A DNA stretch of 16,009 nt from JBEAOO01 sp041164825 (GTDB taxonomy: Bacteria; Pseudomonadota; Gammaproteobacteria; Burkholderiales; Burkholderiaceae_C), in NCBI GenBank assembly GCA_041164825.1, contig JBEAOO010000344.1, positions 1 to 16,009 on the forward strand. Direction: 5' to 3'. Shown here one piece after another: positions 1 through 8,600 of the stretch. Within the stretch, counting starts at the first letter, position 1, and every line of letters starts with the position of its first letter. The notes below the pieces were generated by a model. The model worked only from the letters and a program-made list of their open reading frames with translations. It was not told where the DNA came from and made no database searches. The position numbers and the translations under genes are program-made.

Positions 1-658
1 GCAGGGCTTCCCAGCCAAACGCCCAGCCCATCTTGGCCACCATGCAGCCCACCACCAGCGCCGCAATCGGGTCGAGGATGGGGTAGCCCAGCAGGTTGCC
101 GGCAATGCCGATGCCCACCACCAAGGACGAGGCCGCGTCCGAGCGCGCATGCCACGCGTTGGCCACCAGCATGCTGGATTTGACCTGCTTGGCCACGCGC
201 AGCATGTAGCGAAACAGCAGCTCTTTGCTCATCAGCGCCAGCCCCGCCACCCAGAGCGCACCCAGGTGCACCGCGGGCACGGTCTCGGGGTTTTCGAGCT
301 TCAACACCGCTGACCACACCATGCCCAGGCCCACGGCCAACAGCAGTGCGCCCAGCGCCAGAGACGCGGCGGTCTCGAAGCGTTGGTGGCCGTAGGGGTG
401 GTCTTCGTCGGCGTCTTTTTGGCTGTGGTGGCCGGCCACCAGCACCACAAAGTCGGCCACCAGATCGGACAGCGAGTGGATGCCGTCGGCGATCAGGCCT
501 TGAGATCGGGTCAGCACCCCGGCGGCAATTTGCACGGTGGTGAGCAGCAGATTGACCGCGACGCTGACCCAGGTGCTGCGCCGGCCGGCGGCGGCCCGCT
601 CGGCCGGGCTGTGTTCGGTGTCTTCGCTGTCGTCGCCGTGCAGGTCGGAGAAGTTCAA
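1..658 (-). CDS. Cation diffusion facilitator (CDF) family transporter, 3' end cut by window
   Basis: Inner-membrane divalent-metal/proton antiporter, probably exporting Zn2+ or Fe2+. The 219 visible residues show an acidic N-terminus, then transmembrane helices carrying the CDF hallmarks: HSLSDLVADF (about residues 60-69, the DxxxD half of the metal site), HPYGHxRFE (about 87-95) and WHARSDAASS (HxxxD, the second half). This matches the Asp-Asp/His-Asp transport site known from YiiP-like members. The cytoplasmic C-terminal domain lies beyond the window. No in-frame ATG exists after the dsbD stop, and the reading frame is the same as dsbD. The TTG at 656-658, giving Leu/Met-NFSDLHGDD, is the best start I find, but its ribosome site is weak (GAAAG). 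It lies 93 bp downstream of dsbD on the same strand and may be co-transcribed or have its own promoter. Family assignment is firm; metal specificity and the exact start are inferred. Confidence 0.88.
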   Translation of the reverse strand, partial: MNFSDLHGDDSEDTEHSPAERAAAGRRSTWVSVAVNLLLTTVQIAAGVLTRSQGLIADGIHSLSDLVADFVVLVAGHHSQKDADEDHPYGHQRFETAASLALGALLLAVGLGMVWSAVLKLENPETVPAVHLGALWVAGLALMSKELLFRYMLRVAKQVKSSMLVANAWHARSDAASSLVVGIGIAGNLLGYPILDPIAALVVGCMVAKMGWAFGWEAL

Positions 659-751
659 GGGCAGGCTTTCAGTGAGGGGCAGGGCAGGGTGCCGATGGCG
701 CCATTGTCCGCAATCTCTCTGAAGGCTGGATGAACAGGGCGCGACAGGCGC

Positions 752-2707
752 TCAGAGCCCCACGCCGCCCAGCGAGGTGTGGAAGCGCTCGGGCGGCACG
801 TAGCCGATCACGCGCGCCTGAGTGGCCTCAGTGCCCTGGGCATTGAAAAACAGCACACCCGGCGGGCCAAACAGGCCAAATCGCTTGAGCAGGGCTTTGT
901 CGTCGGCGCTGTTGGCGGTCACGTCGGCCTGCAGCAGCAGTGCGCCGTTCAGGCGCTGGCGCACGCGGGTGTCGCTGAAGGTTTGGTGCTCCATCTCTTT
1001 GCAGGCCACGCACCAGTCGGCATAAAAATCGAGCATCACCGGGCGGCCGGCGGTGGCCAGCGCGCTGTCGAGCTCGGCCACGCTGCGGATGCGTTGGAAG
1101 GCCAGGCCGCCGGCCTGGGCGGCGCCCACCGTGGCCACCGCGCTGCCACTTGCTCGCGCCAGGTGCGCCAGCGGCTGCAGCGCATCGCGCCCGCCCGAGG
1201 CGGCGCCCACCAGCTGCGTGGCGCCCAACACCGCCAGCGCCACCCCCACGCCCTTGCCCAAGCGGGCCAGGCCACGCGCATCGGCGGGCAGGCGGTCAAA
1301 CACATTCAAGTGCACGGCGGCCAGCAGCGCGCCGCTGCCGAGCAGCAGCATCAGCGCCCAGGCCGGCAACACCGGCGACACCAGCCACAGCGCCACACCC
1401 AGCAGCATCACGCCAAAGAAGGTTTTGACGCCCACCATCCAGGCGCCGGCCCGCGGCAGCAGCGCACCGGCCGACAAGCCCACCAGCAGCAGCGGCACGC
1501 TCATGCCCGTGGCCAGGCAAAACAGCGCCACACCGCCAATCACCACATCGCGCGTCTGGCTGATGTAGACCAGCGCACCGGCCAGCGGCGCCGCCACGCA
1601 GGGGCCCACGATCAGCGCCGACAAGCCGCCCATCACAAACACGCCCGCGTGTTTGCCGCCCGGCAGGCTGGACGCGGTGGCGTTGACGCGGTTTTGAATG
1701 AAGCCCGGCATCTGCAGCTCAAACACGCCAAACATCGACAGCGAGAGCGTGGCCAGCAGCGCCGCAAACGCGCCCAGCACCCAGGGGTTTTGCAGCGCCG
1801 CAGCCAGCCCCTCGCCCAGCAGCCCGGCCACCACGCCAAAGGCGGTGTAGACCAGCGCCATGCCGAGTGAATAGGCCACGGCCAGGCTGAAGCCGCGCGC
1901 CCGCGACACCGGCGCCCCTTGGCCGACGATGATGGACGAGAGGATGGGCACCATCGGCAACACGCAAGGCGTGAACGACAGCAGCACACCCGCCAGCAAA
2001 AACACGCCGGCAATGCTCAGCAGGCTGCCCGATTTGAGCGCGCGCTCGACGTTGCCGCCTTCGGGGGCTGCGGGTGCCGCTGGCGGGGTGGCGGCGCGGG
2101 GCGGCGTGACGATCACGGGCGTTTGCGCCACGGTGAGCGCGGGTGGCGCGGTTGGGGTGATGGCCGCGGCCGTGGTGGTGGCTGCGACAGCCGGCGCCTG
2201 CGCATCGGCCTCGGGCGTCCACACCACCTGCGTCATCGCGCCGCCTTGCGCGCTCACATCGGCGGCCGAGGTTTGTGGCGGGTAGCACAGGCCTTTGTCG
2301 GCGCAGCCTTGGTGGTCCACCTGCAGGCGCACGGCCGCGCTCTGCGCGCTCACCGGCACCTTCACCACCAGCGCGTCGCGGTAGACCTCGACGTTTTTGC
2401 CAAAGGTGGCGTCGTACTCCATGTGGCCGGGCGGCAGCACCGGCGCGCCCACCTGGGCCTGGCCGCCGCTCAGTGCCACGGCCAGGCGCTCGCGGTAGAG
2501 GTGGTAGCCGGGGGCAATGTCAAAGCGCAGTTCCAGCGTCTTGGCATCGCTGATGCGGGCGCTGCCGCGGAAGGCTTGTTGCGCCTCCAGGTAGCCGTCG
2601 TCGGCCGCCAGGCAGGCGCCGCTGAAGGCCCCCGCAGCCAGCACGGCCAAGGCGCTCAGCCAGTTGGGCAGACCGCGCCGGGTGCCAGGAACAAGGTGGG
2701 ATGACAT
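752..2707 (-). CDS. dsbD: Thiol:disulfide interchange protein DsbD
   Basis: Moves reducing equivalents from cytoplasmic thioredoxin across the inner membrane to periplasmic thiol proteins. All three modules are present in 651 residues: a signal peptide (about 1-35, ending CLA-ADDG), an N-terminal periplasmic domain with Cys135 and Cys141 (GCADKGLC), a Pro/Ala/Thr-rich linker (about 165-216), a CcdA-like eight-helix membrane domain with Cys248 (SFTPCVLP) and Cys370 (VGPCVAAP), and a C-terminal thioredoxin domain with Cys566/Cys569 (DWCVACK). So all six catalytic cysteines are there. The ATG at 2707 follows AAGGA with six bases between. It is 52 bp downstream of the ApbE gene. Together with the TlpA-like protein upstream it suggests that this operon needs a dedicated supply of periplasmic reductant for its cysteine-rich products (inference). 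Confidence 0.95.
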   Translation of the reverse strand: MSSHLVPGTRRGLPNWLSALAVLAAGAFSGACLAADDGYLEAQQAFRGSARISDAKTLELRFDIAPGYHLYRERLAVALSGGQAQVGAPVLPPGHMEYDATFGKNVEVYRDALVVKVPVSAQSAAVRLQVDHQGCADKGLCYPPQTSAADVSAQGGAMTQVVWTPEADAQAPAVAATTTAAAITPTAPPALTVAQTPVIVTPPRAATPPAAPAAPEGGNVERALKSGSLLSIAGVFLLAGVLLSFTPCVLPMVPILSSIIVGQGAPVSRARGFSLAVAYSLGMALVYTAFGVVAGLLGEGLAAALQNPWVLGAFAALLATLSLSMFGVFELQMPGFIQNRVNATASSLPGGKHAGVFVMGGLSALIVGPCVAAPLAGALVYISQTRDVVIGGVALFCLATGMSVPLLLVGLSAGALLPRAGAWMVGVKTFFGVMLLGVALWLVSPVLPAWALMLLLGSGALLAAVHLNVFDRLPADARGLARLGKGVGVALAVLGATQLVGAASGGRDALQPLAHLARASGSAVATVGAAQAGGLAFQRIRSVAELDSALATAGRPVMLDFYADWCVACKEMEHQTFSDTRVRQRLNGALLLQADVTANSADDKALLKRFGLFGPPGVLFFNAQGTEATQARVIGYVPPERFHTSLGGVGL

Positions 2708-2759
2708 GGGGTGTCCTTCAAAAAATGGATCGCAGGAATTCGGTGCGCAGCGCCCAGGC

Positions 2760-3665
2760 TCACAGGCCCTCGTGGACCACCGCGCCGCTGCTGTTGCAGG
2801 CCAGAAAGCGCACGTTCTGGCCGCTCAAAAAATCAATCGCCGAGTCGCCCATGAGCATGGCGATGGTGCTGAGCGCGCCCGCGGCCACGCACACCGGCGC
2901 CACCACGCTGACCGAGCGCCAGTGCTGCACCGGCCAGCCGGTGCGCGGGTCGAGGATGTGGCAGTAGCGGCGGCCAAAACACTCGAAGTAGCGCTCGTAG
3001 TCGCCGCTGGTGGCGAGTGCGCCTTCGCTCAAGCTGATGTGGCCGAGCGTGGTGTCGGCGCCGCGATCAGCCGCACGCGGATGCTGGATGCCAAACACCC
3101 AGGGTCGGCCGTCGGTCTGCGGGCCGATCACCCGCAGGTCGCCGCCCAGGTTGACCCAGCCGTGGCGCACGCCATGCGCCACCAGCAGCGCGTGTGCGCG
3201 GTCGGCCGCGTACTCTTTGCCAAAACCACCGAAGTCGAGCTCCATGCCGGCCTGCGGCAGCGCCACCGATTGGCCGTCCCAGCTCACCATCGGCCAGCCG
3301 ATCAGCGGCAGCAGCGCGGCCAGGGTCTCGGGCTCGGGCAAGCGCCCGGTTTTGAAGTCCCAGGCGCGGCGCAGCACGCCCGAGGTGATGTCAAACAGCC
3401 CGCCGCTGGCGGCGTGCAGTTGCGCTGCAAAGTTGAGCAAGTGGGCGGTTTCGGCGTCGACCACCACGCGCTCGCCCGTGCCCGCCGCGGCGTTGATGTG
3501 CGAGACCACGCTGTCTGGCCGGTAGCGCGACCACACGCGTTCGATGCGCTGCACCTCGGCGATGGCGGCCTCGGCCGCGCGCTGCAACTGCGCCTCGTGG
3601 TCGCCCACCAGGTGCAGCTCACACACACTGGCCATGGCCTGAAAACGCGGGGTCACGGTGGGCAT
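2760..3665 (-). CDS. apbE: FAD:protein FMN transferase (ApbE family)
   Basis: ApbE enzymes use FAD to attach FMN covalently to Thr/Ser in a D-x-x-[ST]-G-A-[ST] motif of target proteins. The 301 residues show family blocks: SGGLFDIT (87-94), DFGGFGKEYAAD (144-155), NLGGD (172-176), ATSGDYER (218-225) and ILDPRTGWP (237-245). Two oddities stand out. There is no signal peptide or lipobox: the ATG lies three codons after the in-frame DUF3570 stop, so none can be gained by moving the start. And the C-terminal metal-binding block, usually ADALST in ApbE, reads AGALST (262-267), so the usual Mg2+-ligand Asp is Gly. No clear Shine-Dalgarno precedes the ATG, which suggests translational coupling to DUF3570, nine bases upstream. 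The likely substrate is that DUF3570 neighbour. Family call is firm; activity and location are less certain. Confidence 0.92.
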   Translation of the reverse strand: MPTVTPRFQAMASVCELHLVGDHEAQLQRAAEAAIAEVQRIERVWSRYRPDSVVSHINAAAGTGERVVVDAETAHLLNFAAQLHAASGGLFDITSGVLRRAWDFKTGRLPEPETLAALLPLIGWPMVSWDGQSVALPQAGMELDFGGFGKEYAADRAHALLVAHGVRHGWVNLGGDLRVIGPQTDGRPWVFGIQHPRAADRGADTTLGHISLSEGALATSGDYERYFECFGRRYCHILDPRTGWPVQHWRSVSVVAPVCVAAGALSTIAMLMGDSAIDFLSGQNVRFLACNSSGAVVHEGL

Positions 3666-3674
3666 GGCGGGGTG

Positions 3675-4853
3675 TCAGAACCGGCGCGACACGCCGAGCT
3701 GCACAAAGGTGGCGCTGAAGGGCGCGATGCCCGGCGAGCCGCCGCCCAGCAGTCGCCACGCCGCGCGCTGTTCGTACAGCTCCAGCTTGGCATCGGCCGT
3801 CCACAGCGGGGTCACCGCATAGGTGGCCTTCAGGCCCAAGGTGATCGCGCCAAAGGCCGACAGGCGCTGGTCGAGCGAGCTGTAGGTGGGCGGAGAGTTC
3901 GGGTCGTAGCCGGGCGGAAAAATAGTGTCGCCGTTGGCATCCACCCCATAGACCGGGTCGAAGTAAAAGCGCGCCGCGCTCTGCGCGCTGTAGCGCGCCG
4001 ACGGGGTCAGCGTGAGCTGCGGCGTGAGGCGCTTCACCCACTCGGTGTCGAGCGTGTGGGCGTGGATGCCGAAGCTGTCGTGGTAGTAGCGGTAGCTGCT
4101 GCGCAGCGTGGTGTCGGAGGCCTCGAAGTAGTGGTTCCAACGCGCCAAGCCAATGAAGGCACGGCGGCTGCCGGGGCGCACGTCGAGTTCTTTGTACGGG
4201 TCGCTGTAGAAGCCCTTGCCGAAGCTGGCGGTGAGGTTGATCTGCACCAGGTCGTTGGCGCTCACGGCTTGTGTCACGCCCACCATCAGCTCGCGGGTGC
4301 GCTTGCGCTCTTTGAGCGAGGGGTTGCCGGTCTGCGTGATGCGGTCGTTGGCCAGGCCCAGGCCGATGTTCCAGGTGGTGTTGTTGTCGGCACTGGCAAA
4401 GCGCGCATCGGCCGAGAGCGCACGCGAGCGGTAGTCGTGCTCGGTGGAACTGCTCACGCCCAGGCTGTAGGCACTGCGTGCTTCATAACGCGTCACCTTC
4501 AGGTCGGCCGCGCGCCGCTCGTCGCTCATGCGCGAGGCGCCCGAGATGGCGCTGTGATACCGCGGCGACGCGCCCGAGACGCTGTCGAGCACAGCGCTGC
4601 CGTCGATCGACCATTGCGAGCCGAGCGGCGCCATGATCGACACCGATGGGGCCGTGACGCCCACGCGCTTGAGGCCAGGCTGGCGGTCTTGGTACGACAG
4701 CATCTTGAAGCCGATCAGGCCGTGCTCGGGCGCGTTTTCAGCGTGCGCGGTGGGCGTGGCGATGACGCCCGGCAGGGCCAGCGCGGCGGCCAGCACCCAG
4801 CCGGCGGGCGACGCGCTGCTCGCGGAGATGGGGGTGAGCTCAGTTGCAGCCAC
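3675..4853 (-). CDS. DUF3570 outer-membrane beta-barrel-like protein with a flavinylation motif
   Basis: Predicted exported, envelope-located protein of unknown function, 392 residues. A signal peptide (about 1-38, hydrophobic core WVLAAALALPGV, ending AHA-EN) precedes alternating aromatic/polar strands, and the chain ends in Phe (VSRRF), as outer-membrane barrels do. Residues 90-96 read DSVSGAS, an exact match to the ApbE acceptor motif; a second SGAS (104-107) lacks the Asp. I chose the GTG at 4853 because GGAGG lies five bases upstream (4859-4863). A longer frame from the ATG at 4904 or TTG at 4919 would overlap the preceding gene by 65-80 bp and add a non-signal-like N-terminus. The chosen start overlaps the DUF4266 gene by 14 bp, and the ApbE gene follows nine bases after the stop in the same frame. 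The DUF3570 assignment rests on recalled family features and on the DUF4266/ApbE/thioredoxin neighbourhood. Confidence 0.82.
   Translation of the reverse strand: MAATELTPISASSASPAGWVLAAALALPGVIATPTAHAENAPEHGLIGFKMLSYQDRQPGLKRVGVTAPSVSIMAPLGSQWSIDGSAVLDSVSGASPRYHSAISGASRMSDERRAADLKVTRYEARSAYSLGVSSSTEHDYRSRALSADARFASADNNTTWNIGLGLANDRITQTGNPSLKERKRTRELMVGVTQAVSANDLVQINLTASFGKGFYSDPYKELDVRPGSRRAFIGLARWNHYFEASDTTLRSSYRYYHDSFGIHAHTLDTEWVKRLTPQLTLTPSARYSAQSAARFYFDPVYGVDANGDTIFPPGYDPNSPPTYSSLDQRLSAFGAITLGLKATYAVTPLWTADAKLELYEQRAAWRLLGGGSPGIAPFSATFVQLGVSRRF
4566..4586 (-). other. Candidate FMN-attachment (ApbE acceptor) motif in the DUF3570 protein
   Basis: Codons for DSVSGAS, residues 90-96 of the DUF3570 protein counted from the GTG start. 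The consensus known for ApbE targets such as NqrB/NqrC and RnfG/RnfD is D-x-x-[ST]-G-A-[ST], and this matches at every fixed position. The predicted acceptor would be the Ser at residue 93 or 96. It falls shortly after the signal peptide, in a region that would be outside the cytoplasm. The flavinylating enzyme is encoded directly downstream. Confidence 0.6.
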
Positions 4854-5070
4854 AGCCACCTCCGCCCACGCCGTAACCGCCCGATGCGTTTTCTTTGCTG
4901 CCATAGATGTGCTGCACAAAACGCTGGTCGAGGCCGTCGGCCTCCATCGTCATCTCGGGCTTGGCGAGCTTGCCTTTTTCCCAGGGCTGGGGCGGGGTCA
5001 TCGCGCAGCCGCCGAGCGCGCTGGCCAGCAGCGTGGCGGCGCTGAGCGCCAGGGTGGATCGCAGGGTCAT
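4840..5070 (-). CDS. Small DUF4266-type lipoprotein with a Gly/Cys-rich C-terminus
   Basis: A 76-residue lipoprotein of unknown function. The signal peptide ends in a lipobox, L-G-G-Cys22, followed by Ala, which predicts outer-membrane sorting. The mature part has a PWEKGKLAKPEM block, an HIYGSKE block and a tail ending GGYGVGGGGCGCN with Cys73 and Cys75. This layout is what I recall for DUF4266, a family repeatedly found beside DUF3570 proteins. I chose the ATG at 5070, which has GGAG eight bases upstream and yields a clean signal peptide. The GTG at 5106 overlapping the tlpA stop would add 12 non-signal residues. The coding sequence of the glycine tail doubles as the ribosome-binding site of the DUF3570 gene. 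Its role beside DUF3570 is unknown; the terminal C-G-C could bind a metal or serve as a thiol pair (inference). Confidence 0.8.
   Translation of the reverse strand: MTLRSTLALSAATLLASALGGCAMTPPQPWEKGKLAKPEMTMEADGLDQRFVQHIYGSKENASGGYGVGGGGCGCN
4859..4863 (-). promoter_or_regulatory. Ribosome-binding site (GGAGG) deciding the DUF3570 start
   Basis: GGAGG read on the minus strand, five bases before the GTG at 4851-4853. It lies inside the last codons of the DUF4266 gene. A second GTG at 4857-4859 overlaps this site and is therefore an unlikely start. The arrangement implies that translation of DUF3570 is coupled to that of DUF4266. Confidence 0.65.
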
Positions 5071-5102
5071 GGTTGTTGCTCCGGCAGGTGTGTTGGGGGG
5101 CA

Positions 5103-5615
5103 TCACTTGGCGCCGAGCGCGGCGCTGATGCGGGCTTCGAGTTCCGCGCGTTCGTCGTCGCGGAAGCCGCTGTGGGTGGCGATCACGCGGCCGTCAGCGC
5201 CAATCAGCACCGAGCTCGGCATGCCCTTGATCTGGAACTGCTTGGCGCTGGCGCCTTGTGGGTCCAGCGCGACGCTGAATTGCGCGGGCACCTCGGCCAA
5301 GAAGCGGTCGGCGTCGTCACGTTTTTTGTCGAGGTTGACGGCAATCACCTGGAAGCCCTTGCTGCCGTACTTGGCCTGCATCTGGTTCATCCACGGGAAC
5401 GACTGCTTGCAGGGGCCGCACCACGAGGCCCAGAAGTCGAGGTAGGTGACCTTGCCTGGCAGGTCTTTGGCGCTGACGCTGCCGCCCGGTTTGGCGGTGG
5501 GCAAGGCGGCCAGCTCGGGGGCCGCTTGGCCGACCTCGGCGGCGTGGGCGGGCAGGGTGAACACGGCGCTGGCGGCCAGCGCGGCGGCGATCAAGGCAGG
5601 GGAGGCAAAACGCAT
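5103..5615 (-). CDS. TlpA/ResA-like periplasmic thioredoxin
   Basis: Membrane-exported thiol-disulfide oxidoreductase of 170 residues. A Sec signal peptide (about 1-25, cleavage near AHA-AEV) leads into an AhpC-TSA/redoxin fold with the active site WCGPC (65-69) in YLDFWASWCGPCK, and the cis-proline loop GMPSS (131-135). The C-terminal GFRDDERAELEARI helix completes the fold. The ATG at 5615 is the only start that puts a signal peptide first; the same frame stays open far upstream through the repeat gene, but that is not coding here. The stop overlaps an alternative GTG of the DUF4266 gene (AAGTGATG), so the genes are tightly linked. TlpA-like proteins are normally kept reduced by DsbD or CcdA, and DsbD is encoded in this same run. 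Likely substrates are the Cys pairs or the haem-binding CxxCH of the upstream protein, or the DUF4266 tail (inference). Confidence 0.92.
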   Translation of the reverse strand: MRFASPALIAAALAASAVFTLPAHAAEVGQAAPELAALPTAKPGGSVSAKDLPGKVTYLDFWASWCGPCKQSFPWMNQMQAKYGSKGFQVIAVNLDKKRDDADRFLAEVPAQFSVALDPQGASAKQFQIKGMPSSVLIGADGRVIATHSGFRDDERAELEARISAALGAK

Positions 5616-5698
5616 GGTGGACAACCTTTGAGGGTGAGGGCGTGGATGGCGGACAAGGGTGAGAACGGGGGTGAGATTTCGGGCGGCAACGGTGCGAT

Positions 5699-8600
5699 TC
5701 AGTCGTGGCGGCGGCGGCGCCACAGCACGCCGATGGCGGCCACCACCAGCAGCCACAGCAGCGGGTCCACGGCGCTCTGGCCGCTGGCGATGGCGCAGCC
5801 GCCGACGGTGTTGTCGGCGCTGTTGTCTGCGCTGCCGCTGCCGCTCTCGCCGGTGTTGCTCACGCTGCTGCGCGTGGCCAGCACGGGCACATCGAGCGGC
5901 GTGGCCGAGGCGTCGGTGGTGATTTGCACGCTGCCGCTGGCGCTGGTGTCGGTGGCGCTGGTCCAGGTCACGTTCAGCGCGCAGCTTTGGCCGGGCTGCA
6001 GCACAAACGGGGCGGCCGGGCAGCCGTTGCTGGCTGCTGGGGCCACGCTGAAGGCGCCGGTGGCGATGGCGTAGCCGCTGACGTTGAGCACCGCGCTGCC
6101 GCTGTTGCTGATGAGCAAGGTTTGTGGCGCCGAGCTGCTGGCCGTGGCGTCCATCTGCAGGCTCAGGCTGGTGGGCGTGGTGCTCACGGCGGCGCTGGCG
6201 GCGGCCGCGCCGGTGCCGCTCAGGCTGAGCGCGCCGGGGTTGCTGCCGTTGCTGCTGACTTGCAGGCTGGCGCTGCGGCTGCCGGCGGCGGCCGGGCTGA
6301 AGCTCAGCACCAGGGTGCAGCTGCTGCCGGCCGCCAACACGGTGCTGGCGCTGCAGCTGCTGCCTGCGGCCACGGCGAAGTCGCCGGCTTCGCTGCCGCT
6401 GATCGGCAGGGCGGTGAGCGTGGCGCTGCCCGGGCCCGCGTTGCTCAGCGTGCGGCTGACCGTGGCGCTGCTTTGGCCCACGGTCACGGTGCCAAACGCC
6501 AGTGCGCTGGCCGACGACCAGCTCAGCGCGGGCAGCGCGAGCAGCCCCGTGCCGCTGAGCGTGACGGCGTGCGGCGAGCCGCTGGCGTTGGTGGCCAGCG
6601 TCACATTGCCGTTGGCCGCGCCCGCGCCATTGGGCGTGAACACCACGTTGACCGTGCAGCTGGCGCCCGCCGCGACGCTGGCGCCGCAGTTGTGCGTCAG
6701 CGCATAGGGCGCGCTGGTGCCCAAGGCCGAGATCGCCAGCGCGCCCGAGCCGCTGTTGCTGAGCGTGATGCTGCGCGCGGCCGAGGCCACACCGATCGAC
6801 TGGTTGCCAAAGTCCAGGCTGGCCGGGCTCAGTGACACGGCGGGCACGGGCAGCGCGTTGCCCGTGCCGCTGAGCGCGATGGCGGCGCTGCCATTGCTGG
6901 CGTTGGACGCGATGGTGAGCGTGGCACTGCGCGTGCCGGTGGCCGTGGGCGTGAAGCCCAGCACCACGGTGCAGCTGCTGCCGGCGGCCAAGGCACTGGC
7001 GGTGCTGCAGCTGCCGCTGCGGGTGTAGTCGCCGCTGGCGCCGGTGAGCGTGAAGCCGGTGAAGCTCAGTGCTGCCGAGCCGCTGTTGCTCACGGTCACG
7101 GTTTGCGTGGCGCTGCTGCTGCCGACCACTGCGGCGCCAAAGGTCAGCGCGCTGCTGTTGAGCGAGACGGTGGGCTGCGGCGCGGCCGTGCCCGTGCCGC
7201 TGAGGGTGATGGTGCTGCTGGCGCCGCTGGCGTTGTGCGTGATCACCAGGCTGGCGCTGCGCGCACCGCTGGCCGTGGGCAAGAAGGTGACGCTGAGCGC
7301 GCAGCTGCTGCTGGCCGCCACGTTGCCGCCGGCGGTGCAGGTGTTGCTGCTGCCGAGGGCGAAGTCGCTGGCCTGCGCGCCTGTGAAGGTGAAGGTGCCC
7401 AACGTGAGCGCGGCCGTGCCGCTGTTGCTGATCGTCACCGTGGACGCGGCCGAGCGGCTGCCCACCACCTGGCTGAAGCTGAGCGCGCTGGGCGACACGC
7501 CGATCACCGGTGTGGCCGCCACGCCGGTGCCCGAGAGGCCGGCCGTGCTGCTGCCGCCGCTGGCGTTGTGCGTGACGGTGAGCGTGGCGCTGCGGGCACC
7601 GGCCGCGGTGGGCGTGAAGGTGAGTGCCACCGTGCAACTGGCGCCTGCCGCCACCGTGCCGCCGGCGGCGCAGCTGCCGCCGCTGATGGCGTAGTCGCTG
7701 CTGCCGGTGCTGAGCGTGCCCAGCGTCAGCGCGGCGGTGCCGCTGTTGCTGAGCGTGAGGCTTTGGCCGCTGCTGGTGCTGCCCACGGTGAGGCTGCCGA
7801 AGCTGAGCGTGCTGGCCGAGAGTGCGGCGGCCGGCGCGGCGGCGGCCGTGGCCGTGCCGCTGAGCGACACGGTGGCCGTGCCGCCGCTGGCGTTGTGGGT
7901 GATGGCCACGCTGCCGGTGCGCGCGCCGGTGGCGGCGGGGGCGAAGGCGAGTGCCACCGTGCAACTGCTGCCCGCGGCCACCGTGCCGCCGGCCGCGCAG
8001 GTGCCGCCAGCGATGGTGAAGTCGGTGCCCGTGCGGGTGATCGTGCCGATCGTCAACGGGCCGGTGCCGCTGTTGCTGAGCGTGGTGCTTTGTTGGGCGC
8101 TGGTGCTGCCCACGGCGGTGGACGCAAAGCTCAGCGCGCCGGGCGCGAGGGCTGCGATGGGCGTGGCCACCGTGCCGGCGCCGGTGCCGCTCAGCGCGAT
8201 CAGCGCCGGGGTGGTGAGGCCGTTGTGGGCGATGCTGAGCGTGCCGGTGCGGGCGCCTGCCGCGGTGGGCGTGAAGGCCACGATCACCGTGCAGCTGGTG
8301 CCCACGGCCACCGTGGTGGCGCAGGTGCCGCCGCTGCGGCTGAAGTCGCCGCTGGGCGTGATCACCAAGCTGCTGATGCCCTGGCCCGCCTTGCTGCTGG
8401 CGCGCACCGTCACGGTTTGCGTGGCGCTGGTGCTGCCGACGTTGGTGGACGCAAACGTGAGCGTGCTGGGCGCGTTGCCCAGGTAGGCCGCCACGTCGGC
8501 GATGGCCGCGCCGCCGACCGGGAAGGCGCTGCGCAGCGAGCCCATGCCGCCGGTGTTGCCGCTGATCGCGCTGTCAATGGCGCTGGCGCTGTTGCGGCCG

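Noticed and set aside
4854..4919. Longer DUF3570 start at TTG 4919 or ATG 4904
   Set aside because: It would overlap DUF4266 by 65-80 bp and add residues that do not resemble a signal peptide; the GTG at 4853 has a strong GGAGG.
2664..5045. A 793-codon plus-strand open frame opposite ApbE and DUF3570
   Set aside because: It is the antisense shadow of two genes with clear family motifs and crosses their boundaries.
6400..7100. Additional SGAS/TGAS sequences in the repeat protein as flavinylation sites
   Set aside because: They lack the Asp three residues before the Ser/Thr and occur in ordinary repeat strands.
5616..7964. Long open minus-strand frame continuous with the TlpA gene, which would give a 953-residue fusion
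   Set aside because: The upstream part is His/Arg/Gln-rich low-complexity translation out of frame with the well-supported repeat gene; TlpA has its own ATG and signal peptide at 5615.
5870..8470. Possible CRISPR or satellite array because of regularly spaced similar segments
   Set aside because: The period is about 325 bp, units are diverged and in frame, and they encode recognisable Ig-like domains.
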